DNA of 64,000 nucleotides from Zarea fungicola. Lineage: Eukaryota; Ascomycota; Sordariomycetes; Hypocreales; Cordycipitaceae. The position numbers and the translations under genes are program-made. The notes beneath the pieces were generated by a model. The model was not told the DNA's origin. It made no database searches and worked only from the letters and a program-made list of their open reading frames with translations. Positions 35,513 through 47,418 of this stretch are shown piece after piece. The stretch covers positions 79,883 to 143,882 of the forward strand of contig FWCC01000009.1 of the NCBI GenBank assembly GCA_900169235.1. Direction: 5' to 3'. How positions within the stretch are numbered: position 1 is the stretch's first letter; every line of letters starts with the position of its first letter.

Positions 35513-36756
35513 CTAAATCTTGGGGCCGCCCTTGAGGTCGTAGATGCCGGAGCCGTAGGCAGGAAGGTGGCCAATGGTGGCGAACTTGACGGGAGCCTGG
35601 TACTGGTACCACTGCTCAGTCTCGGCCCGGGGCGAAGGGTAGTGCTCTTTTGCGCCCTGCGTCTGCTGGGGCATCTGCTGAGCGCACTGGACCATGGGCT
35701 GCTGCTCGACGGCCGTGGCGTTGTGCATGGCGTAAGCGTTCTCCTGCGAGGCGTGGGTGTAGAGGCCGTCACGGATGGTAGGGCTCTTGCCGGCAACAGG
35801 AGAGAAGCCAGGGCTGCTGGTCATGGGCGTGGTCATGCCCTGGGTGGTGTAGGCCATCTCGATGGCGCTGTTCTGGCGCTCGCTCTGGCCGCGCGGCACC
35901 TGGAAGGAGGGTGGATATTGGTGTTCATGGTGGCAACGCCAGAGTCACCCTTGACAACGTAGAAGGGCGGCCGGATAGACTGGCTGCGCTGGAGCATGAC
36001 GTGGTGCTGAGGGACGAAGTAGTCGCTGACGTTTTGCATGTTGTACTGGTGCATCTGCTGGTTGAAGTCGGGGAAGGAAGCAGCGCGGTGCATCATGTTG
36101 CCGTAAGGCATGGTTTGGCCGGGAACAATGGCAGAGATGGGCCAGGCCATAGAAGACTGGGTGGGAGTGGGAGGAGCCTCATCCATGTCGAACTCGGAGG
36201 TGCAGTCGTCCATGATATCGTTGGGGTGGAGGCCGCGCTGGTGACAGCGGCGCTGGTGCTTGACCATGGTGGTCTTGCGGCAGAAGCTCTTGAGGCAGCC
36301 ATCGTGGGCGCAGTTGTAGGGGCGATTGCCGTTGTGGATGCGGCGGTGGCGGGCGAGGGAAGAGGACTGAGAAGGATGTTAGTGATTTGAGTGGGCTTGG
36401 AGAGAGAGGGAGAGGCATCGTACGTCAGAGAAACGCTTGCCGCAGCCGAGGTACTGGCACTGGTGAGGCTTCTCACCGGTGTGAGTGCGGATGTGAACAG
36501 TCAGAGCGCTGCGCTGGATGAAGCTCTTGTCACAGCCGGGGACGGAGCAGGAGTAGGGGCGCTCGTTGCTGTGGATTCTGTAGTGGCGCTGAAGATCAGA
36601 CTTGCGATTGAAGCTCTGTTGAGGAAGATATTGTTAGAGGTGGGCGAAGTCAAGGGAAGCGGACGCAGGTAAAAGACATACCGTGTTGCAAGAGTCCCAG
36701 TCGCAATGGAACGGGCGAGTGACAGACTCATATTCGACAAGTTCGAGAAGCTCCAT
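35513..36756 (-). CDS. C2H2 zinc-finger transcription factor, 3' end disrupted
   Basis: Exon 1 is 36756-36682, exon 2 is 36615-36424 and exon 3 starts at 36366; introns have donors GTATGT and GTACGA and splice in phase. Four classical C2H2 fingers follow one another: FHCDWDSC, YSCSVPGC, HQCQYLGC and YNCAHDGC, each with its H-x3/4-H or H-x4-H pair, linked by TGEKP-like linkers. A proline- and glutamine-rich region follows. The frame of exon 3 ends at 35833 (about 265 residues), yet a protein-like frame continues one frame over from about 35910 to a TAG at 35513-35515, and after that TAG comes FDDPSMQLPSSHIAAI with its own stop. No intron repairs this in phase. Either the gene is decaying or the assembly has an indel. 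Sequence-specific nuclear regulator; targets unknown. Confidence 0.85.
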
Positions 36757-37468
36757 TGTGATTGATGGAGCGGGTGATGGATCGAGGATGGTGATTGATA
36801 AGAGAAGGAAGTGGAAGAAGGCTTGTATATATATATATCTTTATATATAGAAGATAGATACATAAGATCAAGAAGAAGAAGTAGTTCCTCGAGTTGATGC
36901 CGGTCTCAGAGAGAGAGAGGCGCTCCGATGAATACATATCGGAAAAGCAAAGGCGGCCGGGTGATTATGGGAAGATCCAATTATGACGAGACCAGGGCCA
37001 AGCTTGTCGCAAAGCTCCAGCAGTAGCCCAAGCCAGGCGAGATGTCAACACTACAGACTACAGGCTGGAAGCTGTGTGATCGCGACAGTTTGCCGTGGCG
37101 GATGCAAGGCAAATCTCAATGGGAGCACATCAATTGGCTTTGAACGAAGCAAACAGAGTTCCGTGTGGCTACGGATGACAGGCTCAGAAACAAGCTGCGC
37201 TTTTTTCTAAAATGCCATCAAATGAGGGACGAAGTAGCAGCACTCCACAGTCGTGCAGCTCCTTGAGCTAGAGCTCGGCCAGCCGTTCAGCAGCTAAGCG
37301 CGGTCGGTCCTGCATTGCTCGTAAGACCGTGTTTTTTGTTATCATTCAGAACAGTTGAGGGAAAAGTATTAAACTTGTTCAATTCCGCTCTGGTACATAC
37401 GGTACTTGTTCTAACCCTCCCACTTTCCCGTGGCCGCCCACTGGGGCAACAGAAGATTTGTATACATT
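36757..37468. other. Upstream region of the C2H2 gene
   Basis: Contains a TATATATATAT stretch at about 36824 and purine-rich repeats at 36860-36920. No gene seen. Confidence 0.5.
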
Positions 37469-37712
37469 ACTTTACCTAGAACAAGGGCCCGGCGTTCCCG
37501 ACGACGAGATACGGGCCGAATGTAGAGATTCCTCAAACGCGGATAATAGTACCCGAATATTAGCTAGTCATAGGTGACGGATTTGATGATCACCATCTAA
37601 TAGCGGGTGCGGTTACCCCAAGCCCCACAAACTGAAATGAGTCTATTTTCAAGAAAACAGCTCAGACACAGTTACTGTATTAGTATCGTACTTATATAAG
37701 CAAAAATAGAGG
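37469..37712. repeat. Dispersed repeat B, copy 2, with two gapped palindromes
   Basis: Partner of 12007-12240. Palindromes sit at 37540-37555 (CGGATAATAGTACCCG) and 37604-37619 (CGGGTGCGGTTACCCC), in the same order and nearly the same spacing (64 against 69 bp) as in copy 1. No open gene follows it. Confidence 0.6.
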
Positions 37713-38977
37713 AAAGTTTAACTACTGTACTGTACTGTATCAGAGCCTTGGCTCACTCCTGCTGCATGACATAACCCCGATAGGCGGCAAATGCCTCATG
37801 GCACTGTCAAATTAGGCACAGATCAATTCTGCGGCGCAGGATGGAGCCGCACAGCATCCAGACTTCAGCTCCTGCAGACTGAATGCGCAGGGTGACGAAT
37901 TGTTGCGACTTAGTATCAACACGTCTGTTAAAAAATATCAGTGCAGTAGCTCGATATGTAAGTTACGTATTTGACGCGGTTGAGACTAGACTGGACTTCC
38001 TATCCCACGAATAGGAGTAATGCCAGAGATCGAGGTGGGCGCAGGTGGAGCGGTTATCCGGAAGCTTGTCAGTGTGACGCGAGAGGCAAGCAGGCATTCC
38101 ACCAGGTAGAAGGGCATGAGAGTATCGACCCAGCTTCAAACTGATCTTACAGGCGGGGTCCTGCCTGCCCCGGATGAGTGCAGCGAGTCATCCCAAGGTG
38201 ACCCCGGCACCGTTGGGAGCCCGAATTTGCACAACAACGGTGTCAAGTGTCTGCCTGCACCAATGGAGTGAGAAAAAGGCAGCCCCGGTGCATCTGTCGA
38301 CCAGCTTTTGGGTCTGAGTGTCAGGTCTCATTGTTCCAGGGGAGGGGAAGCCGACCAAGTAGCAACCGTTCACGTCACATGTCCTGCACCAGGTGCAGCG
38401 CTCCATGCCCCAGAGGATCAGCTCTGGTCATAGCGGGATATGCACTTGCTAGAGCGCTTGTAGAAGCGTCTTGGTATGTACCAGTAAATGTGTTATCACA
38501 CCGCGATCGCGAATAAAGACAAACGCCATCAGCGAGTCTAGGTCCACCACATCCCAGGATATTTCATGTCTTGCCCTGTCACGGACCTCCATTTTGACTC
38601 GGCATTTATGAGAGATTTTGAATTGTTTAAATACGATCTGCTGTATTTCAAGGCAGAGGAAAAACTGCTGCTCGGACTGATACGACTGCTCCTGGGGATG
38701 GTATCAAAGAACATATAGCCCACCCTGATTCCACCATTGAACCCCGGATTGCCTGCACGATTCCCCTTCAAGCAGCCAACATCAAAAGTCGTTTGCAATT
38801 TTCTTCTCTTTTACTCAATTCTTTTTTCATTATACCTATCACTGTATTTATATTCGATCCATGCCGTCTTTTCCTGGCACGAGTTGTTGAGCCACTCGAG
38901 TTCTTCCCGTCCATCGTCAAACACCTTCCTGCCCGTTTGCTTCTTTTCCCTCCCGCCACTGTTGCGAGCCAAAAGTC
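37713..38977. other. Gene-free stretch and GPCR promoter
   Basis: No convincing gene. The last 180 bp before 38978 are pyrimidine-rich, as is common for fungal core promoters. Confidence 0.5.
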
Positions 38978-40562
38978 ATGCCTGCAACGCTCACAGAGGG
39001 GCAGCTCGCGGCTGTCAGTGCCATTGAGCGAGGCTGCTCCGTGTTGTCGCTTCTCGGGTGTCTGTTTACGATCATCACCTTTTGCATGTCGAGCGCGTTC
39101 CACAAGCCCATCAACCGGCTCGTCTTTTACGCCTCGTTTGGCAACATGATGACTAACGTCGGAACCCTCATGTCTCGAGCTTATTTGAGCGACATTCTTT
39201 CTGCTGGATGTCAGTTCCAGGCTTTTTTAATCCAAATGTACGTCTGCTGCCTTGACTGCGCAAAGTTGGGACCCATGGCTAACTCGATGAAATTGTGCAG
39301 GTTCATGCCAGCTGATGCATACTGGACACTGGCAATGGCTGTCAATGTATATTTGACATTCTATTACAAGTTTGACGCCGTTTCCTTGCGGCGGATGGAG
39401 ATTCCGTACTTGGTGCTCTGCTACGGCGTACCAATGATTCCCGCCTTTGTCTTCATCTTTGTTAAAGACTCGGATGGGGCCAGAGTGTACGGCAACGCCG
39501 TTCTTTGGTGCTGGATCTCGATGGAATGGGACATTTGGCGCATTGCCTCCTTTTACGGCCCAGTCTGGTAAGTCAACCTGCCCTGCTAGATTTTCTCTCA
39601 ATTTGATTCACGCCGCTAATCGACACATCAGGGTCGTCATTGTCCTCACATTCTTCATCTACATCCGCGCCGGACGCACAATCTACGAGAAGCGCAAGCA
39701 GCTATGCGACTTTCACTCCTCCGACCCCGATCCCCTCTCCGTCAACGGCGACACGCAGTACTCTGTGCGCACCACCGAGGTCGTCGTCACGAGCGAACTC
39801 ATCGACACCACCGACGGCGCCGCCGCCGCCGCGCCATTTGGACGCCACACCGCCGTCAGCGCGGAGCCCAGGTCGTCTCGCGATAAGACCAACAGGGCCT
39901 ACTCCATTCACCTCACCTCCAACTCTGTCGTCTCCGCGCGGTCGGCGGACGACATGGGCTTGCCCATCCAGGGCCGCGACGACACGGCCAAGCCGGTGCC
40001 GCAGCCGATCAGCAGCTTCACCACGCGACCGCAGCAGCTGCTGCCGCCGGCGACGCGTGCTCCCCGCACGCCGAACCCGCACAGTCGTCGCAATCACGAG
40101 CTCAACAACGCGGCCTGGTCGTACACTAAGTGTGCCATCCTCTTCTTCACCGCCATCCTCATCACCTGGATCCCGTCGAGCGCCAACCGCGTCTACTCGG
40201 TCATCCACACGAACGAGGTCAGCGTGGCGCTCGAGTTCATGAGCGCCTTTGTGCTGCCTCTCCAGGGGTTCTGGAACGCCGTCATCTACGCCGTCACCTC
40301 GTGGTCGGCATGCAAGAACTTGCTTCACGAACTGCGCTACGGCCACGGGCCAGACGTCACCGAGCTCGTGGGCGGAATGCCGTCGTCTCGCGCAGGTCCA
40401 CCGCAGTACCCGTCTTCATCAATTTCGGGTGCCCCCAGCAGCAGATACAGCACGGGCTTCCTCTCTTCGAAACCAAAGACGCCGTCTAAGCCGTTCGACA
40501 CTGAGAGCGCCACTGAGCTATCCGCAAGTCGTGCCAGCTCTGCAGATGGCGGACGCCACTAG
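38978..40562 (+). CDS. cAMP-receptor-like G-protein-coupled receptor
   Basis: Exons 38978-39237, 39301-39567 and 39632-40562 give 485 residues. Introns are standard (GTACGT...GCAG and GTAAGT...CAG). Seven hydrophobic segments can be placed: four before residue 150, the fifth at VVIVLTFFIYIRAG, then a long Ser/Thr/Pro-rich third cytoplasmic loop of over 120 residues, and the last two at CAILFFTAILITWIPSSANR and FMSAFVLPLQGFWNAVIY. This topology, and the early SLLGCLFTIITF...FHKPINRLVFYASFGNM, fits the fungal GprH/CrlA-like class related to slime-mould cAMP receptors. Located in the plasma membrane; signals through heterotrimeric G proteins, often in nutrient sensing. The frame is intact. GC-rich third codon positions set it apart from the accessory genes. 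Confidence 0.88.
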
Positions 40563-41514
40563 CGGGCCGTGGCGTTTCTGGCTATGCCGGCTTTTCTTTT
40601 GAAATTACTCTTTCTTTTTCCTTCTTCCATTCTGCTGGATTTTTATTTATTTACAAGCCCTTCGATCGATTGCGAAGGCTCCCTTCGTCTACGAAGCGTC
40701 TCTACATGGACATACATGACATCTTGAACTAAGACTGCGTTCGTTTCATTCATGTACATATTTCTAATTTTTCCCCAACTCTTGAGTTCTGGTATACTAG
40801 CTTTTCATCGGCACTAAATTGACAATACAAAGCAACGGAGATTTCAGATACGCGCGCAGGTCCATAGCATGTTCCCATGTCTGCATCCGAGACTGTTTCC
40901 ACGGGATAAGCGCATTTCAACTTCGCCCTAGCCTATTGGAAATGACAAGGCAGGAGAAACACTCTGTATGCGTATTTAATCGGCTGTCGGCATTTGGCAG
41001 TCCCTTCCTTCTCCGTTCAGTTATAGACCAGCCCGTTATACGTCAATTCGCACCAGGTCAAACCCCTGGCGCCTCAGTGGGCTCGCATGCTGCGCGTTCC
41101 GGGGCAGTGGACATGGGTCTTGATTCATGGCCGCTGTCCACAGTTATCCGCCACGGCGTTGCATCAATTTGTACCTGAAAATTGTAAGTGGGTGTTTTTT
41201 TCCAGCATCAAGGCATTATTGGCCAGCTTGTCCTGGTTGATCATCGCAGGACGCATATGGTCCCGTGCAATCGCAAAATCGGACACGTCATGCTAGGCTT
41301 TGATACGTCGAGGTTAGACAGAGCATATTACAGGGATATGACATGCTGTTTTGGGGCAAAAATTGTTCTTCATTCAGCTTAATTATAACCTGCTTCGTTA
41401 CGCTTAAAGTCTGCGGGCAACAAATTTGGCAATGCATTTAGTCAACTGAAACGTGATAAAGTAAAAACACTTCTGCTCATAAATGAAAAGATGGCCTTGC
41501 ACACGGGCTTTCAC
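40563..41514. other. Gene-free stretch
   Basis: The 3' region of the GPCR gene followed by sequence without recognisable genes. Confidence 0.5.
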
Positions 41515-41943
41515 TCAGTACCGCTCAAAAATAGTCTCAGACACATTCTGTTCCACTTTGACACCGTCAATGATGTGGTACTCCCAAAATGTACCAAGCT
41601 GTCGGCATTCTGCAACACACTCAGGGTCGTCCCACCACCAGGTATTAGTCGGCGTGACGTATTGACCCCAAACTTCCAGCCAAAACATACTTCCAACCAG
41701 ACTGCGCAGCTCCACCTTATCCTGTCTCTCTTGGTAGAGCTTTTGGATGCTAGGGCCTAGATCGTGGTAGTCGCTACCGCGGGCATTTTCTTGCAATGCA
41801 GAGAATTTCACGTTGGTTCTACGATTTCCTTTTCCGCGAAGGCCAGCCTCACCAAGTAGCTTTGTGGAAAGCCGGCTAGATTCCAGGCATCTAGAGCTAT
41901 TTCCGATGTTGGGGAAAAGATGCTTGTCCATCCAAGCCCTCAT
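41515..41943 (-). CDS. Hypothetical protein, possibly the end of a decayed gene
   Basis: A 142-codon frame, tryptophan-rich towards its end (FWLEVWGQYV, TWWWDDPECVAECRQ). The same frame continues upstream of the ATG through CAQTFGHK, is interrupted by one TAG, then continues FEQRIQCLKPGESFKVTVIDP. This suggests the ATG is internal and the gene carries a nonsense codon. No family recognised. It may be the 3' end of the gene at 42276-43230. Confidence 0.4.
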   Translation of the reverse strand: MRAWMDKHLFPNIGNSSRCLESSRLSTKLLGEAGLRGKGNRRTNVKFSALQENARGSDYHDLGPSIQKLYQERQDKVELRSLVGSMFWLEVWGQYVTPTNTWWWDDPECVAECRQLGTFWEYHIIDGVKVEQNVSETIFERY

Positions 41944-42275
41944 TTTGTGGCCGAAAGTTTGGGCGCATGGCTAGGGATCAATGACGGTCACCTTGAAGGA
42001 TTCACCAGGCTTCAAGCATTGAATACGCTGCTCAAAATCATTGGTAGCACATCATAAGAGCATTTGGAGGGTAATAAAAAAGAACAGACAGTTTGGAACA
42101 TTCTTGGCGCGATAGGGAAGCACTCCGCATCGATTGACGGCGCGTGAGTTGCCTGGATATTGTGCGACCAGCCACTGGCCGGAAGAGCCACGGTGAGGTG
42201 GTACACCTCATTTTTTGGGTAGACGGTACTTAGGTACCTCGTATATGCTTTAAAGGGTTAGCAACGTGTGTTTCG

Positions 42276-43230
42276 TCAAATCAATGTGGTGAAGTTTGAA
42301 GTTAACCTTTTGTCTTGTACAGCAACATAACAAAGCGCCGTTGGTGGCGGCAAAGTGATCACATTTTTTTCATCAAGGTCTGGATCTGTTATATAACTTG
42401 GACCAATAAAAAAGGAGAGCATCCAGTATTGTCTGGAGTTTTCTGTTTCAACATCTTTACTCGCTCCAGGGTTTGTGGCGAAAACTTGCTTGACCTTAGC
42501 TAGTATCATAGCAGTTGGCGCACCGGCCGTAGATCGAACACATTCAATGCAGTCACGGATTGCAAAACCTTCAATTTTGATATCGTTCACTTTGTCGAAT
42601 CTGCGCGATGCCGCTCTGGTAGCTCGTGGGAGCTTCTTGGCATCGTTACCTTGGGGTGCGCCAAGCAGCAGGATTGTTGATCCCCAGAAGGGTCGGCGTG
42701 GGCCGGCGCGGAGGCTTCGGCGGCGGCTTCCGTCAGCATTATTGGCGACTCTGAGAGGTTTTCTGACAGGACGGATGGTCCTTGGCTTTAAGATTGTTAG
42801 CGCTTGGTCTAACGCAGCAGCTGGATGGGTTTTGCATCCTACTTGATGGGGAATTTGGGTGGAGTGACGAGCAAATTACCGACTGAGGGCAACTCTGCAT
42901 CAATTGCCTCAAGATTTTTAATGGGCTCATTTCCGTGATCAGAGTATTGGGCATGATGCTGAAGTTCGAGCTCTGGTGATGAATCGCCTAGCATTTGGAT
43001 CAGCGTAGCGATATTGGGAAGTTCAGCCTCTCTACCGTCCAAGAAGGAACTGATCGGATTCACAGCGACGGAATCGATACTTCCAAAAGACTGATTAAGA
43101 CATGCTGTACAATATAAGTCTCATTAGTATTTGTTTGCGCAATGTAGGAGAATCTTTGCCATCAAAAGACGGAAACGTATTTCGATCGTTACCGGAGAAG
43201 AGATTTTCACGGTCGCTAAACGTCCCTATA
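42276..43230 (-). CDS. Unrecognised multi-exon or decayed gene
   Basis: Protein-like sequence runs in pieces on the minus strand. An exon around 43200 (TFSDRENLFS) is followed by a plausible intron (GTAACG, branch TACTAAT, TACAG) into NPISSFLDGREAELPNIATL. A frame change near 42845 leads to AALDQALTILKPRTIRPVRK and on to a stop at 42276 after IEGFAIRDCIECVRSTAGAP. No domain is recognised. The single frame change has no good splice solution (only a 22-nt gap), so it is either a frameshift or a missed exon. No ATG start was found. Confidence 0.4.
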
Positions 43231-43332
43231 ACACGAGTTGAGATGTACTGTAAGCTCGAATAGGTTCAAGTTGGGACAGTAGGAGGCTTCCTTTGGCGTA
43301 CCGGTACCTTGCGAACTGCACAGGCTCATACT

Positions 43333-43608
43333 GTTGTGACTGCTGACTCNNGATTCCTGACTTCTGCTGCAGGCTTCCGTCGGTCAGCACTGTGACCGAC
43401 GGCAACCTACCGTGGATATAAGGTCATTATAGTAGCTATAGAGGAAAGAGGGATCTTCTTATTAATATTTACTTTATTTACTACTTTTATTCTATATATA
43501 GGGGAGAGCTTCCTCTTACATGCCTAGATAGCCTCAATCACAACTTATTACAACCTATATATGCTAGGATAGCCCTCCTAGTACTGTGCTTCGTAACTGT
43601 CCGTGACA
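43333..43608. repeat. Possible third LTR remnant with an assembly gap
   Basis: Starts near TGTTGTGACTGCTGACTC, has Ns at 43350-43351, an inverted repeat around CCGTCGGTCA / TGACCGACGG (about 43378-43404), a GATATAAGG box, and ends GTCCGTGACA. The TG...CA ends and the gap suggest an LTR, but no second copy exists in the window. Confidence 0.35.
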
Positions 43609-44214
43609 TACCAATGCATACAGAGCGTATACTAGTATTTAGGGTAATACGGGCCAAGGGCAGCGAAAGTCTGCGGCAGTCCAGTGCAGAGCATGCTTTT
43701 CTCGTAAAAGATGTATTAATAAAACAGCGAACCTCTTGGCAGGAGATGTAAGTTTAGACCGTTGTGGAAACTAGCGAAATACGTAGGCTCTACGTCGAGT
43801 GATTAGTGGTAACAGCAGTTTTCAGTGTATCAAGTGAAATTGCGACCTCGCAGCAGCGTTTCGTTGAGATGAATCAAAGCATCTATGAGCGGTAGAGCCG
43901 TACGCGTGGCACAGCTTCAGTCTGCTTTACGGTTGGAGGGTTTGTGGCCGCTGGGATGCCAGCGGTTACAGATCAACGCCCCATAACCATGGTCAGCGCC
44001 CGGTGCTACGAGCATTTGTACTGTAATTGAGGACTTACAATGCAAGTACAGGTGAGGGAAAGGGGGTTGGAAGACGATGTTTGCAAACTATCCGCAATTA
44101 TTGTGTCTATCAGTCCATTCTTTCGAATACTTGGGCCGAATAGAGCCTGGCCCTGGAGGACGGATAACTATGGGGTCACAAGACATGCAGAATGACTCCA
44201 ACACCCTGTGTTAG
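43609..44214. other. Gene-free stretch
   Basis: Nothing recognised. Confidence 0.5.
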
Positions 44215-46960
44215 ACTGTAGGCCACATTTACTTCCGCACAATTGTCGGCAACCCGTCCTCACCAGGTGCTTTCCAAAACGTCGCTGCGACTAACTGACG
44301 CTCCACTTCCTCTACTGTTATAGCTGGCATGGGCAAAGGCGCCCGTTGTGGTCGGCGGCCTTCGTCATCGATTCTGTCCGGGAGGGGTGGAAATAAAGTG
44401 GCCAGCAAGTCTTCTGTCAGTTCACGGCTCGTGCTTGTGCAAGTGACGTCTGCCTACTTGAGCTGTGGCACCTTACCGAATGTTGAACTCGACCCAGTTT
44501 GTAAGTGCTTTGTAGCTTTCCAGATATTGTCATTGTCGACCAAGAATTCCTCCTCTATGCGATCGTTTCCGCTGGCGGATGGAAGGGTGATACTGCCTTG
44601 CCGCTGCCTTAGCAGTTTCCTCCAGCTCGTCATCCGTGCACCAAGCACGCCTTGCGGCCCTCGTGCGGTTACGCCAGTATGTATAGATTTGCCTCAACTG
44701 CGTGAGGTCGGCTGTCCACCATCGTTTTGCATACGGCGATGGTCGAGCTTAGGCATGTGGGTCTGAACAGCTTCCAGCACAATCGACATCAAGAAATCCG
44801 TCTTCTCCTGCAAGGTTCCTCCGGTGTTATTGCCTAAGTTCGCAGCGATTCTTGCCTTGATTTGTTTCCGGTGCGCATTTTTGAACAGAAGACGCTCCCG
44901 AATCAGGAGTGTGCATTTCGAATATCGTCTCAATTGTCCTGTGATCTGAACCATGCTCCGTCTCGTGTATCTGACACCTAGAGACGCCTTCAGCCAGCTC
45001 TTCCGTTGAAAGGACCAAGGCAATTGTTGTTTCGTAGCCGCCGCCTAGCCAGGTTTTCGTGCCATTTGGCAACAAGCTGCGAAGGCTATAGTCGCTCATC
45101 AAATGAATAATTTCGTCTGCTTCCCCTTGCCTCACGAGAGACGCGTCGTCTTCGCCCCGTAGCTGGTCATGTCGATTGAACTATCCAGCCATTACCACAT
45201 CCACGGCTTGTCCAACACGTTGAATCGTTTCAGTAATCGCTTTTCTTAGCAAATTACCCGCGTCCGCCCATGCCTTCATGTTGACCCCCTCCACACAGAC
45301 CGACACCACCAGAACTTGGCGATCTGAAAGGGAAATAAGAGCTGCCGTCACGTCTGGCATTGCCACTGGTACCTGTTCCGCCCCCATTTCATTCCAAATC
45401 CAAAGCATACTCCTGATGGCCCACCTACCGTCTTCCTTGCACTCGGACGGCACGAACTTGGTCCATTTATTATGCGCCATTGGTGTTGTCAGTAGCAGCC
45501 TTGAATGATTCGGGCTTGTGGCTCTTGAATGGCAATGGCTGCCGCGTCTCCGATCGCTTCGTTATTCATTAAACTATCGTGCACCTCTGCTCTTTCCTTA
45601 AAATTAGCTGAATTATGCGTAGCGGGCTACTCATCGCGCGCGGGATAAAGCATCCTGCATACCTTGCTGAACGACTCATGCAAACCACCACACGGTACGC
45701 GCTTAGCATTGATCTCCTGCAACCGCTATAGCGATGCCCCTCCTTCGCACACCTTGCGCAAACTTGAGGCTTCGTGCATTCGGCAGCTTTGTAGCTCGTC
45801 AGCTCTTGGCGGTTGTAGCTTTGCTTTGGTCACGGCCGATGCTTGAATGCCGCCATTTTTGTGGGATATTGCCGACAAAGAAATAGCCTTCGTCCAGAAA
45901 TCGCGGAGCTTCCGATGCCTTCCTCAGCTCCACCAGAATGGAGCTGTAATCTTTGAGATGTCTGTCACTCAACCATGACAGCTTGAGAGCTTCTGTGTCG
46001 TTTGCTTGGCTCAGGGCGTCCCTAAGCTGGGTACGGCATTCCCTTGCTCGACAAGCACATACGTGCGAGACACACCGTCAACACGGATCTGCTGACCGCC
46101 AGAATCCAGTATGCGCGCTTCTGGAAGTTTGAGCATCAGGATGCTCTTCACGTTTTCTTGCTCATTCTCATCTCTGCAGACGACTCGCATGTGGTGCGGT
46201 CTCGCTCAGCCCTCTGTCAAAGCCCGGAATCTCCAGGACAGCAGGCCAGGCATTGCCCGCACTTCGCTTTCTGGTACATTGCAGATAGAACCGTCACAGC
46301 CGCATCCGTGGTATCTGCCACTTTAGAAAAATCAAACGTGCGATAAATGTCGCTGTTTGAGCTTGTGCTAGTCGTGTGGGAAGTTGACAGAGTCCTCGGG
46401 TTGCTGGGTAGGCTCTCCGGTGGTGTACGCGCGACATGAGCGTAAGATGGTGTGCGCTGCTCCACGTGGTGGAGCTGGTGATGGCTTCAAGCGTTGCGCG
46501 CGTCATGCCAAGCTCGTCGCGTACCTGCTTGAGCTCTGCCTTCGTTTCTCTTAGGCCCTGCTGTATCTCTGACATCTTCTGATGAAGCTTGTCGATTATA
46601 TCGTGTTTTTCAGACGTCTTCCCCTTCATTTCCAGCATCTCGTCTGACGTTTTCTCCATCACCTCCAGCATCCTCTGCATGCCAGATGTGGCTGCTTCGG
46701 TCGCACTTCGTGACCCGGCCGTCCCGCGAGCCGTTTCTACCCCCGGTACCGGCAGCGCAAGGTCGCGTAGTCTCTCCACAACTGTTTCTGGTCGCCCGCA
46801 ACCACTTTTACGGCCGTATCCCCGCCCTGACCCAATCTTCGAAACTCGGCATCGTGTTTTGACCTGATCGTGCCAAAGGAGGGCTAGCGGGCCCCCCTTC
46901 GATCGCGTTAACGATGATGCAGGGACCACCACACTACAATAGCTAATTGTGAGCAATTTA
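44215..46960 (-). mobile_element. Tad-like non-LTR retrotransposon, truncated and decayed
   Basis: Reads on the minus strand. ORF1 region: a coiled coil (MLEVMEKTSDEMLEMKGKTS... 46750-46500), then SYAHVARTPPESLPSNPRTL (46465-46380), then LSWLSDRHLKDY and LDEGYFFVGN (about 46000-45880). ORF2: an apurinic-type endonuclease with HNKWTKFVP (45475), AIRSMLWIWNE, VVSVCVEG, DVVMAG, RQGEADEIIHLM, GTKTWLGGGYETTIALVL and ETEHGSDHRTIE (down to 44890). The start of reverse transcriptase follows (ITVEEVERQLVAA, FWKAPGEDGLP), ending at about 44230 before any catalytic RT motif. Frames are broken in several places. The rest of RT is absent, so the element is dead. Confidence 0.85.
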
Positions 46961-47418
46961 TCACGACGAAACTTTCCAGAAGTCTTTTTACACTTTGTTT
47001 TTACTATATCTTTGCCAGCCGTATAGTGTGTAGTAATAAAGAATAGTTAAGTAACCCCGCGTTAAAGGGTCATTTTTGCATAGGAGTAGACGCAGTAACA
47101 TAGAGGCGTGGCCGGTTGATAATCAAGAAGAAATCATTCAACGCGCGTAAGAGCACGCGGATTCCAAAGTGGTGTCTTGGAGGACTTCAGTTCAAATTGA
47201 ATTTTGGCTGTAATAACTCATAATCATCTACTTGTGTGCAATCATACTGACGGCTTTGCATGGTGCAACGCATACTTTAAACCCGGAGACACGTGAGCAA
47301 GGTGTGTAAGGGCAAATTCGAGTGATTTTGTATCTAAAACCCAAGGTGTCGAAATTCTCACCCAGAGATATATTTCATTTTGTCATGTCTTTTCTTCGTA
47401 CAAGTCTCCGTACACCTC
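46961..47418. other. Gene-free stretch
   Basis: Downstream region of the NPP1-like gene. No gene seen. Confidence 0.5.

Noticed and set aside
35402..36672. Long plus-strand open frames
   Set aside because: They are GC-rich mirror frames of the C2H2 gene, which has clear fingers and introns on the minus strand.
39640..40602. Open frames on both strands around the third GPCR exon
   Set aside because: Arg/Ser/Pro-rich shadow translations of the GPCR third cytoplasmic loop.
46589..46867. Plus-strand serine-rich frame
   Set aside because: Antisense of the LINE ORF1 coiled coil.
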